Assembly (NCBI RefSeq): GCF_001748085.1
Contig: NZ_BBZK01000007.1
Location: 248,001-312,000, forward strand
Length of the DNA stretch: 64,000 nucleotides
Origin: Streptomyces sp. TP-A0874
GTDB taxonomy: Bacteria > Actinomycetota > Actinomycetes > Streptomycetales > Streptomycetaceae
Reading direction: 5' to 3'
Each line of letters begins with the position of its first letter. Positions within the stretch are counted from its first letter, which is position 1. Under the pieces are notes generated by a model. The model was not told the DNA's origin and made no database searches. It worked only from the letters and a program-made list of their open reading frames with translations. Shown here piece after piece: positions 16,110 through 24,298 of this stretch. The translations under genes and the position numbers were made by a program.

Positions 16110-16773
16110 CGTCGACACGGGCGGTGCTCCGGTAGCCGAGCGGGAAGTGCGCCGGCGGGTCCGCGTCGGCCGAGCCGGGGGTGTCGTGGGCGTGCTGGAA
16201 CCCGTTCGTCCGGACCAGGGCCGCCTCGACTCCATGGCCGGATCGGGGCGAGGGGCGGCCTCCGGGGTGGGCGGCCGGCCGGCTGCCGGTGGTACCCGCG
16301 CTGGGCCCCACCGGGGCTTTCGGCCAACGTGGCGAGTGCGCGTGCCGGGGGTCGCGACGGGACAAACCTTGTCGGAAGCGATGCCGGCAAAGGGGCGCGC
16401 CGGAAGGTTCACTCATACGGCTTGTTTATGGTGGGCCACCCGTTGATCGAAATCGATGCCTGCGGAATTCCGTGCTTGAAAGGCCAGAGCAAACCTTTAT
16501 TCGCGCGTAGATGATATTACCTGGATCGCTGCATTCCGGATAACCGGAATGACTTGTTCTTCTCCTTGACCGGTGCTTGTGAATGCCGTGACACTCACAT
16601 AGGCACTCATGCATCAGGAGTCGCAAGCCGCTGGCTTGACCATGCGAACCGATCACGTGTGGCGTGTGCGACGGGGGGACGGACGGCATGTGCGGGCGCT
16701 GTGCTGCTCGTACACGATTTCTTCACCCCCTTTCTCGTCATCATCTCTTGGTGCTCGATGGGAATGGAGGGGA
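16110..16773. other. 664-bp region upstream of the eCIS genes
   Basis: Long non-coding leader before the first injection-system gene. G+C falls visibly between about 16400 and 16600, as expected for a regulated promoter. It contains the palindrome at 16532-16551 and a TTGACC at 16566. Open frames crossing it lack ribosome sites. This is the likely control point for the gene set that follows. Confidence 0.45.
16532..16551. promoter_or_regulatory. palindrome CATTCCGG-ATAA-CCGGAATG before the eCIS genes
   Basis: A perfect 8-bp inverted repeat with an A/T spacer, just upstream of the -35-like TTGACC and about 220 bp before the sheath gene. It could be an operator for a dimeric repressor or activator, or a small terminator. 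Confidence 0.4.
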
Positions 16774-18636
16774 ATGCCGGTGCACACGGGCTATCCCGGC
16801 GTATACATCGAAGAACTTTCCAGCAGCGTCCGCACCATCTCCGCCGTCAGCACCTCGGTCACCGCGTTCGTGGGGCACACCCGCCGCGGCCCGCTCAACC
16901 GGCCGGTGCGGATCACCAGCTTCGCCGACTTCGAACGCCGCTTCGGCGGCCTCACCTCGCAGAGCGCGGTCGCCTACGCCGTGCACCAGTTCTTCGGCAA
17001 CGGCGGCACGGTGGCCGTCGTGGTGCGGGTCGCGGCGGCCGGCACCGGCGAGGAGGCCAGCACCACGCTGGAATCGCGGGACGGGCACAGCGCCTGCCCC
17101 GTCCTGGCGGTGCACGCCAAGGAGCCCGGCCTCTGGGGCTCCCGACTCCGCCTGGTGGTGGACTACGACACCCGTGCGCCGGACGAGACCTTCAACCTCC
17201 GGGTGATGGACGCCCGGGGCGGCACCCGGGAGGCCTTCACCGAGCTTTCCATGGACCCCGGCCACGGTCGCCACGTCGAGACGGTGGTCAACTCCGGCTC
17301 CTCCCTGGTGCGCGCGTCCGTGGTCGGAGAGGGGCGTCCCGACCCCTCGGGCACGGTCTCCAGACCGTTCACCGGGGAACTGCCCGAGCTGGCCGTCGAC
17401 TTGACGGTGAAGATCGGCGATGTGGAGCGGGAGTTCCGGCTCCACGACCCCGACCGGGACGGCGAACCGCCCACCACCGTCACCGAACTCGCGCTCCTGC
17501 TGGAGCGCAAGCTGCGCGCCCTGCCCGACGCGCCGGGCAAGCGGGCCTTCGCCGGCGCCCAGGTCATCGCCTTCGGCCGCCGGCTCCAGGTGGTGGCCGG
17601 CTCCACCGACCCGGAGGACGTCGTCCGCTTCGTCGGCGAGTGCGCCAACGACCTCGGCCTCGAAGGCACCGTCAACCCACCGGTATTCGGGCTCGACGGC
17701 GGTGTGGACGGCGACCCGCCCGGCCCGCGCGACATCGTCGGCGAGGAGGCCGGCAAGACCGGCCTGCAGGCGCTCCGCGACGTCGACGGCGTCAACCTGC
17801 TGGTGCTGCCGGAGGTGGCGGGCTACGAGTCGACCGAGGACATGGTCACCGTGCTCGCGGCGGCGCAGGCCCTCTGCCGGGAGCGGCGGATCTTCCTGAT
17901 CGCCGACGCCCCCGGCGCCTGGGGCAACGTCGACCGCGCCCGGGCCGGCCTGGGGGCCTTCGAGGCGGTGCGCGGCAACCACGCGGCGATGTACTTCCCC
18001 CACCTGGAGATGGTCGACCCGCTCACCGGTCGGCTGCGCTCCTTCCCGCCCTCCGGCGCCGTCGCCGGGGTCTACGCCCGTACCGACGCCGAGCGCGGGG
18101 TGTGGAAGGCGCCGGCCGGCACCGAGGCGAAGCTCGCCGGGGTCCGGTCGCTGAGCGTCCGGCTCACCGACCGGGAGAACGCCCTGCTGGGACCGCTCGG
18201 ACTCAACTGCCTGCGGACCTTCCCCGTCGTCGGCCCGGTCAGCTGGGGCGCGCGCACCCTGCAGGGCGCCGACGCGCTGAACAGCGAATGGAAGTACGTG
18301 CCGGTCCGGCGGCTGGCGCTGCACGTCGAGGAGAGCCTCCACCGCGGCCTGCAGTGGGTCGTCTTCGAGCCCAACAACGAGCAGCTGTGGCAGCAGATCC
18401 GACTGGACGCCTCGGCCTATCTGAACACGCTCTTCCGGCAGGGCGCCTTCAAGGGCAGCACACCGCGCGAGGCGTACTTCGTGAAGTGCGACAAGGACAC
18501 CACCACCGACGAGGACATCGATCAGGGCGTGGTGAACGTGCTGATCGGAATCGCGCCGGTGAAACCCGCCGAGTTCGTCGTGGTCAGGATCCAGCAGATG
18601 GCCGGACAGTTCGATGTTGAGGAATCCCATGGCTGA
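16774..18636 (+). CDS. eCIS contractile sheath protein
   Basis: A 620-aa tail sheath protein. The family N-terminus is clear (GYPGVYIEEL, then AFVGHTRRGPLNRPV and a GGTVAVVVRV strand). The C-terminal third is the conserved sheath-to-tube core: FEPNNEQLWQQIR, then YLNTLFRQGAFKG and the final AEFVVVRIQQMAG. It polymerises around the tube and contracts to drive it forward. The middle, about residues 100-350, is the variable surface domain. The ATG at 16774 sits only 3 nt from GGAGG; an in-frame GTG at 16780 has better spacing (9 nt), so the true start may be two codons later. It overlaps the tube gene by 8 nt. Confidence 0.93.
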   Translation: MPVHTGYPGVYIEELSSSVRTISAVSTSVTAFVGHTRRGPLNRPVRITSFADFERRFGGLTSQSAVAYAVHQFFGNGGTVAVVVRVAAAGTGEEASTTLESRDGHSACPVLAVHAKEPGLWGSRLRLVVDYDTRAPDETFNLRVMDARGGTREAFTELSMDPGHGRHVETVVNSGSSLVRASVVGEGRPDPSGTVSRPFTGELPELAVDLTVKIGDVEREFRLHDPDRDGEPPTTVTELALLLERKLRALPDAPGKRAFAGAQVIAFGRRLQVVAGSTDPEDVVRFVGECANDLGLEGTVNPPVFGLDGGVDGDPPGPRDIVGEEAGKTGLQALRDVDGVNLLVLPEVAGYESTEDMVTVLAAAQALCRERRIFLIADAPGAWGNVDRARAGLGAFEAVRGNHAAMYFPHLEMVDPLTGRLRSFPPSGAVAGVYARTDAERGVWKAPAGTEAKLAGVRSLSVRLTDRENALLGPLGLNCLRTFPVVGPVSWGARTLQGADALNSEWKYVPVRRLALHVEESLHRGLQWVVFEPNNEQLWQQIRLDASAYLNTLFRQGAFKGSTPREAYFVKCDKDTTTDEDIDQGVVNVLIGIAPVKPAEFVVVRIQQMAGQFDVEESHG

Positions 18637-19153
18637 ATTCACGGTAAACGCCCAGCGCTTCGACCCGTACAAGAACTTCAAGTTCTTGGTGCTGTGGGGA
18701 GGGCGCACGGTCGCGGGCATCAGCAAGATCAGCCCGTTGAAGCGGACCACCGAAGTCGTCAAACACCGGCACGGCGGCGACCCGAGCTCGCCCCGCAAGT
18801 CTCCCGGCCGCTCCGAATTCGAGGGCATCACCCTCGAACGCGGGGTCACCCACGACCCGGAATTCGACCGCTGGGCCAACAAGGTGTGGCAGGTCGGGGC
18901 CGGACTGGGCGCCGAGGTCTCGCTCGCGGACTTCCGCAAGGACATCGTGATCCAGGTGCTCAACGAGGCCGGTCAGGTCGCGGTCTCGCACAAGCTCTAC
19001 CGCACCTGGGTGAGCGAGTACCAGGCGCTGGGGGAACTGGACGCCAACGCCAACGCCGTGGCCATCCAGAGCCTCAAGCTCGAGTGCGAGGGCTGGGAGC
19101 GCGACTACGAGGTACCGGAACCCGTCGAGCCCTCGTTCACCCACCCGGCCTGA
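18629..19153 (+). CDS. eCIS inner tube protein (gp19-like)
   Basis: A 174-aa tail tube protein of the T4 gp19 type. Seen: the starting strand AEFTVNAQRFDPYKNFKF, the central KISPLKRTTEVVKHRHGGDPSS loop with RSEFEGITLERGVTHD, and the C-terminal YRTWVSEYQAL and SLKLECEGWER segments. Stacked hexamers of this protein form the needle pushed out on contraction. The ATG at 18629 has GAGGA 5 nt upstream and lies inside the end of the sheath gene. Many eCIS carry two or three tube paralogues; only this one is visible here. Confidence 0.93.
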   Translation: MAEFTVNAQRFDPYKNFKFLVLWGGRTVAGISKISPLKRTTEVVKHRHGGDPSSPRKSPGRSEFEGITLERGVTHDPEFDRWANKVWQVGAGLGAEVSLADFRKDIVIQVLNEAGQVAVSHKLYRTWVSEYQALGELDANANAVAIQSLKLECEGWERDYEVPEPVEPSFTHPA

Positions 19154-19172
19154 GTGGCGGTGGGGGCGGCCG

Positions 19173-19940
19173 ATGACGAACACGGGACCCGCGCAGTTGC
19201 TCACCGTCTGGGAGGCGGGGCTGGGGCGCCCCGGGGCGGACCGCGCCCTCCTGCTGCACCGCGCGGCCCGACCCGGGGCCGCCGACGGCGAACTGCTGTC
19301 GGTGCAGGTCGGCGAGCGGGAGGCGGACCTCTACGGGCTGCGCCGCACGCTCTTCGGCGAGCGCATGGAGGTGCGGGTCGAGTGCGGAGCCTGCGGTGAG
19401 CCCGTCGAGTTCGACCTGAGCACCGACGAGCTGGCCGGACAGCGGGCCGGGCGGACTTCCGGAGGGCATGAGCGGCTGCGGGTGACCGAGGGCGAGTGGG
19501 CGGTCGAGTTCCGCCTGCCGACCGTCGCCGACCTGGACGCGGTCGCCGGGGCAGGGGTCGACAGCTCCGCGCCCGACGCCCGCCGGCTGCTGCTGGCCCG
19601 CTGCCTCCTCTCCGCCGCACGCGCGGGGGAGCCCGCCCCGGTGGAGCGGCTGCCCGGCGTACTACCGGAAGCGGTCCTGCGACGGATCTCCGAGACCGCC
19701 GAACGAGCCGACCCCACCGCCGAGGTGACGCTCAAGATCGCCTGCCCGGAGTGCGGGGAGACGACCCCCGCCGAACTCGACATCACCTCCTACCTGTGGA
19801 CCGAACTCGACGCCTGGGCACGGGACCTGCTGCTCGACGTCCATCTGCTCGCCGGTGCGTACGGCTGGAGCGAGCCGGAGATCCTGGCGCTCAGCCCGCT
19901 GCGGCGCCGCTACTACCTGGAGCTGTGTGCGGATGTCTGA
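19173..19940 (+). CDS. T4 gp26-like baseplate protein with zinc ribbon
   Basis: A 255-aa protein of the phage T4 baseplate wedge (gp26/T4_baseplate) type. Two CxxC pairs (Cys71/Cys74 in ECGACGE and Cys191/Cys194 in CPECGE) would form one zinc ribbon. The C-terminal AYGWSEPEILALSPLRRRYYLELC is the typical family ending. The two pairs are about 117 residues apart, separated by a helical insert. It has an established structural place between tube and baseplate genes. Its 3' end overlaps the next gene by 8 nt. Confidence 0.8.
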   Translation: MTNTGPAQLLTVWEAGLGRPGADRALLLHRAARPGAADGELLSVQVGEREADLYGLRRTLFGERMEVRVECGACGEPVEFDLSTDELAGQRAGRTSGGHERLRVTEGEWAVEFRLPTVADLDAVAGAGVDSSAPDARRLLLARCLLSAARAGEPAPVERLPGVLPEAVLRRISETAERADPTAEVTLKIACPECGETTPAELDITSYLWTELDAWARDLLLDVHLLAGAYGWSEPEILALSPLRRRYYLELCADV

Positions 19941-20706
19941 CTACTTCGACCGGCTGCTGGCCAGGCACGCCCCGCCGACGGGCCACACGGCGACCGGTGT
20001 GGGCAACCCCGGTGGCACCGGACAGCCGGCGGGCGCTCCGGTGCGGGTCCGGCCCCGTCTGCCCGGGCCGTTCGAACGTGTCGAGTCGCTGCGGCCCGGT
20101 CCCGAGGAGGCACCGGCTGCCGGCCCCGCTCGGCAGGCCGCGCCCCCTCCCGCCGCGCAGCCGGCGGAACGGGCGCGGCGGGAGCGGGAGATCCGCACCG
20201 AACACCACACCACCACCCGCGAACCGGTCCCACGCGGTACCGAACCCGAGCGTCCCGCCGTTCCCGCCCGCGCCGCACCACCGCCCCGGACCGACGACCG
20301 TCGCGGCCCGGCGCCCCGCTCCGCGGGTGCCCGGCCCCGGCAGACCGGCCGTCGAGCGACTCCACCGGCCGCCGCACCACCGGCCGCCGCCGACCGGCCG
20401 CCGGCGGCAGCCGCCGCACCGCCGCCGATCAGACCTTCCCCGCAGGCCGTCGCGGAGCTGCGGCCCGGCCGTCCGGAGGGCTCGGCGGCCCGCGAGGCGG
20501 CCCGGGCGGCCGGGGGCCGACGCCGGTCAGCCGGTGTGGAACGCACCGTGCACGTCCAGATCGGGCGACTGGAGGTGAGCGCCGGGGCAACGCCGCGCGG
20601 GGCGTCCACGGCCCCGGCCGGAGCGGAGCGGCCCGGGCGCCGCCCGCCGGAGCTGAGCCTGGCGGACTACCTGTCCGGCGGCGGTGGGGAGGGGGTGAGG
20701 GGATGA
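19933..20706 (+). CDS. Pro/Ala-rich eCIS linker protein with VxVxIGxLEV motif
   Basis: A 257-aa protein, mostly low-complexity Pro/Ala/Arg sequence and probably disordered. Three short recognisable parts remain: the N-terminus MSDYFDRLLARH, the strand VHVQIGRLEV near residue 200, and the C-terminal LSLADYLSG. Small proteins with this pattern recur at this position in eCIS loci. I know no function; an adaptor for baseplate or effector is possible. It overlaps the gp26-like gene by 8 nt and the DUF4255 gene by 4 nt. Confidence 0.65.
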   Translation: MSDYFDRLLARHAPPTGHTATGVGNPGGTGQPAGAPVRVRPRLPGPFERVESLRPGPEEAPAAGPARQAAPPPAAQPAERARREREIRTEHHTTTREPVPRGTEPERPAVPARAAPPPRTDDRRGPAPRSAGARPRQTGRRATPPAAAPPAAADRPPAAAAAPPPIRPSPQAVAELRPGRPEGSAAREAARAAGGRRRSAGVERTVHVQIGRLEVSAGATPRGASTAPAGAERPGRRPPELSLADYLSGGGGEGVRG

Positions 20707-21674
20707 GCAACGCACTGGCCATCGCGACCGTCACCCAGGCGCTCGCCCTGCTCATCGAGAACAGCCTGCGGCCGGAGATCGACATGCAGGTCTCGGTCAA
20801 GACCCAGCGCCCGCCCGCCGAGGCCCCGGACGACCCGACCATCACCGTCTTCCTCTACCAGGTCACCCCCAACGCCGCCCGCGGCGCCAACGACCTGCCG
20901 ACCCGGGCCGCCGACGGGACCCTGCTGAGGCGCCCGGCGGCAGCCCTCGACCTGCACTTCCTCATCAGCGCCTACGGGGAGGAGAGCGAACTCGTCGGCC
21001 AGCGCCTGATCGGCTGCGTGGTGCGCGCCCTGCACGAGGTGCCGGTGCTGCCGAAGGCGTTGATCGAGGAGGCCGTCGAACGTCCCCACCTGGCCGGCAG
21101 CGATCTCGCCGGGGCCGTCGACCGGGTGCGGTTCACACCGACCCGGATGGACATCGACGAAACCTCAAAGCTCTGGGGGATGCTCCACCAGACGCCGTAC
21201 GCCCTGTCGGTCGTCTACCAGGCGGCGCTCGTCCTGGTCGACGGCCGGGAACGGCCGGCCCCTGCCGAGCCCGTGCGGCGGCTCACCGTGGGAGCGGCCC
21301 CCTTCGGCGCTCCCGGTGCCCCGGAGCGGCCCGGTCGGCCCCTGGGGGACCCGGACCGCGCCGGGACGGGGGCGGAGGCAGCCCCCTCCGCGGAGCCGCG
21401 GCCCGCCGCGGACACCTCGAAACCCTCCCCCAGCGCGTCCGCCGGATCGTCCGGCGGCTCCGCCGCGAAGGCGGCGACGGGGACCGCCCCCAAGTCCGGG
21501 GGGCGGAGCACGGCGCGGGCGGGCGCGGCGAAGCGCACCTCGGCAAAGCCCGCCACCGCGTCCACCCGCCGGCGCCGATCCGGTGCGACGCCCCCGGCGG
21601 CGAGGAAGACCGGCGATCCCTCCCCGCGCACCCCCGGGAAGTCCGGCGGTCACTCCGGCGACGAGGGGAGCTGA
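20703..21674 (+). CDS. DUF4255 (Pvc16-like) tail terminator protein
   Basis: A 323-aa protein. Residues 1-185 are the DUF4255/Pvc16 N-terminal domain: IATVTQALALLIENSL, TITVFLYQVTPN and LDLHFLISAYGEE. In related eCIS this protein caps the end of the sheath and tube. Residues about 200-323 are a long Ala/Ser/Pro/Lys-rich tail resembling a histone-like basic tail, unusual for the family, whose tails are normally short. The ATG overlaps the previous stop (ATGA). Confidence 0.85.
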   Translation: MSNALAIATVTQALALLIENSLRPEIDMQVSVKTQRPPAEAPDDPTITVFLYQVTPNAARGANDLPTRAADGTLLRRPAAALDLHFLISAYGEESELVGQRLIGCVVRALHEVPVLPKALIEEAVERPHLAGSDLAGAVDRVRFTPTRMDIDETSKLWGMLHQTPYALSVVYQAALVLVDGRERPAPAEPVRRLTVGAAPFGAPGAPERPGRPLGDPDRAGTGAEAAPSAEPRPAADTSKPSPSASAGSSGGSAAKAATGTAPKSGGRSTARAGAAKRTSAKPATASTRRRRSGATPPAARKTGDPSPRTPGKSGGHSGDEGS

Positions 21675-21680
21675 CAGACG

Positions 21681-23873
21681 GTGGCGTCCAGGGCGGAAGA
21701 CCGTCGGACGGGCGGCGAGGAGACTCCCCGGAGCGGTACCGGGCGGAGCGGTGCGCGGCACGGTGCCGATACCGGCCGGCAGCCGGCGGCGGAGAGCACG
21801 GCGCTGTCCGCCGCCATGCGTGCGGTACTGGCACGGATCGACGCCCACGCCGCCCGCGCCGACCGCACCGCCCAGCCGAACGGAGCATCCCAGGCCCGAC
21901 CGGACCGCCGCCCGGAGCGTCCGGCCGGACATGACGGGCCGTCACCGCACGCCCGTCCCGCCGACACCGCAGCTGAAGTCAAGGGGGCGGGCGCCGAACG
22001 CCCCCCGCTCCCCGAACCGTCCGTCGGACCAGCCGTCCCCGACAGCCCGGCACCCCTGCCGGCCGGTGTCGGTGAACCGGCCGCGCTCGATGCGCTCGTA
22101 CACTGCTTCGCCCTCAGCGACTTCGAACGCGAACTGCTCCTGCTGCTCGCCGCCGCCGAACTGGTGCCGTCCACCGGCAGCCGCTGCGCCGCCGCCAGCG
22201 GAGATCCACAGCGGGCCCACCCCACGTTCTCACTGGCTCTCGCGGCGCTCAGCGAACCGCACTGGAGCGCGCTCACCCCGGTGGCGCCCCTCCGCCGCTG
22301 GCGGCTGGTCGAGTTGGACAACGAGACCCGGCTGACCACCACCCGCATCCGCCTGGACGAGCGGATCCTGCACTTCCTCGTCGGCTCCCCCTACCTCGAC
22401 GCCCGGCTGCACGGCATGCTCACCCGCGCCACCGTGCCCGAAGCGCTCCCCGCCTCCTACGACCTCACCGCGAGCCGGGTCGCCGAGGGGTGGGCCGCCG
22501 CACGGCAGGGCGAGGCGCCGCGAGTCGAACTCGTCGGCGGCGACCGCCGGAGCCGGCACGACATCGCCGCCGCGGCGGCCCGACGGTCCGGACTCGGCCT
22601 CTACACACTCGACGCCGCCGACCTGCCCACCGACCCCGCCGAGCGCGACCGCCTGGCCAGGCTGTGGCAGCGCGAAGCGATCCTGCTGCCCGCCGCCCTG
22701 CTGCTGGAAGCCGGGGAGAGCGACCGCGAGCAGACCGCCGCCACAGAGGCGTTCATCGCCTCCGCCGCCGTGCCGCTGATCGTCTCCAGCACCGATCCCC
22801 GGCGCTCCGAACGCAGCCGAGGCGAGCGGGTGAGCGTTCCGGCGCTGGACGACGAGGAACAGCTCGGGCTGTGGGCCGACGCCTTCGCCGACATACCGGG
22901 GCTCGGCGAGGAGGAACTGCGCGGCCTGGTCGCACAGTTCTCGCTGCCCCCGCACATCGTGCGCTCCGCAGCCGCGAGCGTACGCCGTGACCTGCCGGGC
23001 GAGGAGGAGCCGGACGCCGCCCGGCTGGCCTGGCGGGCCGGGCTCACCGAGGCCCGGGTCGGCATGGACGAGCTGGGCCGGCGTATCGAGCCCGAGGCCG
23101 GCTGGGGCGATCTGGTGCTGCACGACCGGCAGTCGCGGGTCCTGCGCGAGATCGTGGCGCACGTACGGCAGCGGGGCACCGTCCACCAGGAGTGGGGCTT
23201 CGCCCACACCCTGCGTCGCGGCCTCGGTGTGACGGCGCTCTTCGCGGGCGGCTCCGGCACGGGCAAGACCCTCGCCGCCGAGGTGATGGCCCGGGAGCTG
23301 GGCCTGGACCTGTTCATCGTCGACCTCTCCCAGGTGGTCTCCAAGTACATCGGCGAGACCGAGAAGAACCTGCGCAGGGTCTTCGACGCGGCCGAGCAGG
23401 GCGGCGCGCTGCTGCTCTTCGACGAGGCCGACGCCCTCTTCGGCAAGCGCAGCGAGGTCAAGGACAGCCATGACCGCTACGCCAACCTGGAGGTCTCCTA
23501 CCTGCTGATGCGGATGGAGGCCTACCGGGGCCTGGCGATCCTCACCACCAACATGAAGAAGGCGCTCGACACGGCCTTCATGCGCCGTATCCGCTTCGTC
23601 GTGGACTTCCCGTTCCCGGGCGAGAGCGAACGCGCGGAGATCTGGCGCCGGGTGCTACCGGCCCGGGCCCCGACGAAGGGGATCGACCCGGAGCTGTTGG
23701 CGCAGCTGACGGTGGCGGGCGGCTCGATCCGCAACATCGCGCTCTCCGGGGCCTTCCTCGCCGCCGAGGAGGGCGACCGGCTCCAGATGCGCCACATGCT
23801 GGCGGCGGCCCGCACCGAGTACCTGAAGCTGGAACGCTCCTTGACGCCCTCGGAGGTCCACGGATGGGTCTGA
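21681..23873 (+). CDS. eCIS AAA+ ATPase (Pvc15-like)
   Basis: A 730-aa ATPase. Residues about 1-150 are Pro/Ala-rich with a helical part. A winged-helix/inactive ATPase-like region spans about 150-480. The C-terminal AAA+ domain carries Walker A GGSGTGKT (523-530), Walker B LLLFDEAD (Asp581, Glu582), sensor 1 ILTTN and the arginine-finger region [12 protein letters not shown]. Homologues in PVC-type systems are needed to load or assemble effector-filled particles. The GTG at 21681 has GGGAG 10 nt upstream. The stop overlaps the next ATG by 10 nt. Confidence 0.9.
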   Translation: MASRAEDRRTGGEETPRSGTGRSGARHGADTGRQPAAESTALSAAMRAVLARIDAHAARADRTAQPNGASQARPDRRPERPAGHDGPSPHARPADTAAEVKGAGAERPPLPEPSVGPAVPDSPAPLPAGVGEPAALDALVHCFALSDFERELLLLLAAAELVPSTGSRCAAASGDPQRAHPTFSLALAALSEPHWSALTPVAPLRRWRLVELDNETRLTTTRIRLDERILHFLVGSPYLDARLHGMLTRATVPEALPASYDLTASRVAEGWAAARQGEAPRVELVGGDRRSRHDIAAAAARRSGLGLYTLDAADLPTDPAERDRLARLWQREAILLPAALLLEAGESDREQTAATEAFIASAAVPLIVSSTDPRRSERSRGERVSVPALDDEEQLGLWADAFADIPGLGEEELRGLVAQFSLPPHIVRSAAASVRRDLPGEEEPDAARLAWRAGLTEARVGMDELGRRIEPEAGWGDLVLHDRQSRVLREIVAHVRQRGTVHQEWGFAHTLRRGLGVTALFAGGSGTGKTLAAEVMARELGLDLFIVDLSQVVSKYIGETEKNLRRVFDAAEQGGALLLFDEADALFGKRSEVKDSHDRYANLEVSYLLMRMEAYRGLAILTTNMKKALDTAFMRRIRFVVDFPFPGESERAEIWRRVLPARAPTKGIDPELLAQLTVAGGSIRNIALSGAFLAAEEGDRLQMRHMLAAARTEYLKLERSLTPSEVHGWV

Positions 23874-24298
23874 CCAAGGGGACGGGGCTGAACGAGGCAC
23901 CGCGCCGGACGAATCCACCCGGGCCGACGGCGCGCGGGGCACGGGTTCCCGAGACGGCCGTACGGGTGGACATCGGTGAACTGGCGCTCCACGGCTTCGC
24001 CCCGGGAGTGGACCCGGAGTGCGTCACCGCCGCCTTCCAGGCCGAGCTGACGCGGCTGGTGCGGGAGCGCGGTGTACCGCTGGCGGCGGACGGCGAGGGC
24101 CGCTCGCTGGACGAACTGTCCGGACTGCCGCCCCTGCCGTCGACCGTCTCGGCCACCCGGCTCGGCGAGGCGCTGGCGCGGGCTGTGCACGCCGGACTGT
24201 CCGGTGGCGGCGAGAGCGGATCCGCGGGCCGTCCCGCCGGACGGCCGGGTCCGGCCGCCGGGCCCGGCCCCGGTCCGGCGGGACGGGGGCGGACATGA
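23864..24298 (+). CDS. 144-aa eCIS-associated protein preceding the effector
   Basis: A short protein of unknown function, wedged between the ATPase and effector genes with overlaps at both ends (10 nt and ATGA). Visible parts: a strand VRVDIGELALHGF at about 33-45, the following helix ECVTAAFQAELTRLV, and a Gly/Pro/Ala tail of about 45 residues. The IGEL strand resembles the IGRLEV strand of the protein encoded at 19933-20706. Position suggests an effector chaperone or adaptor; this is inference. Confidence 0.65.
   Translation: MGLTKGTGLNEAPRRTNPPGPTARGARVPETAVRVDIGELALHGFAPGVDPECVTAAFQAELTRLVRERGVPLAADGEGRSLDELSGLPPLPSTVSATRLGEALARAVHAGLSGGGESGSAGRPAGRPGPAAGPGPGPAGRGRT

Noticed and set aside
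24019..24294. N-terminal extension of the DUF4157 effector
   Set aside because: These 92 codons are the other phase of the 144-aa gene; the ATG at 24295 overlaps that gene's stop as elsewhere in the series.
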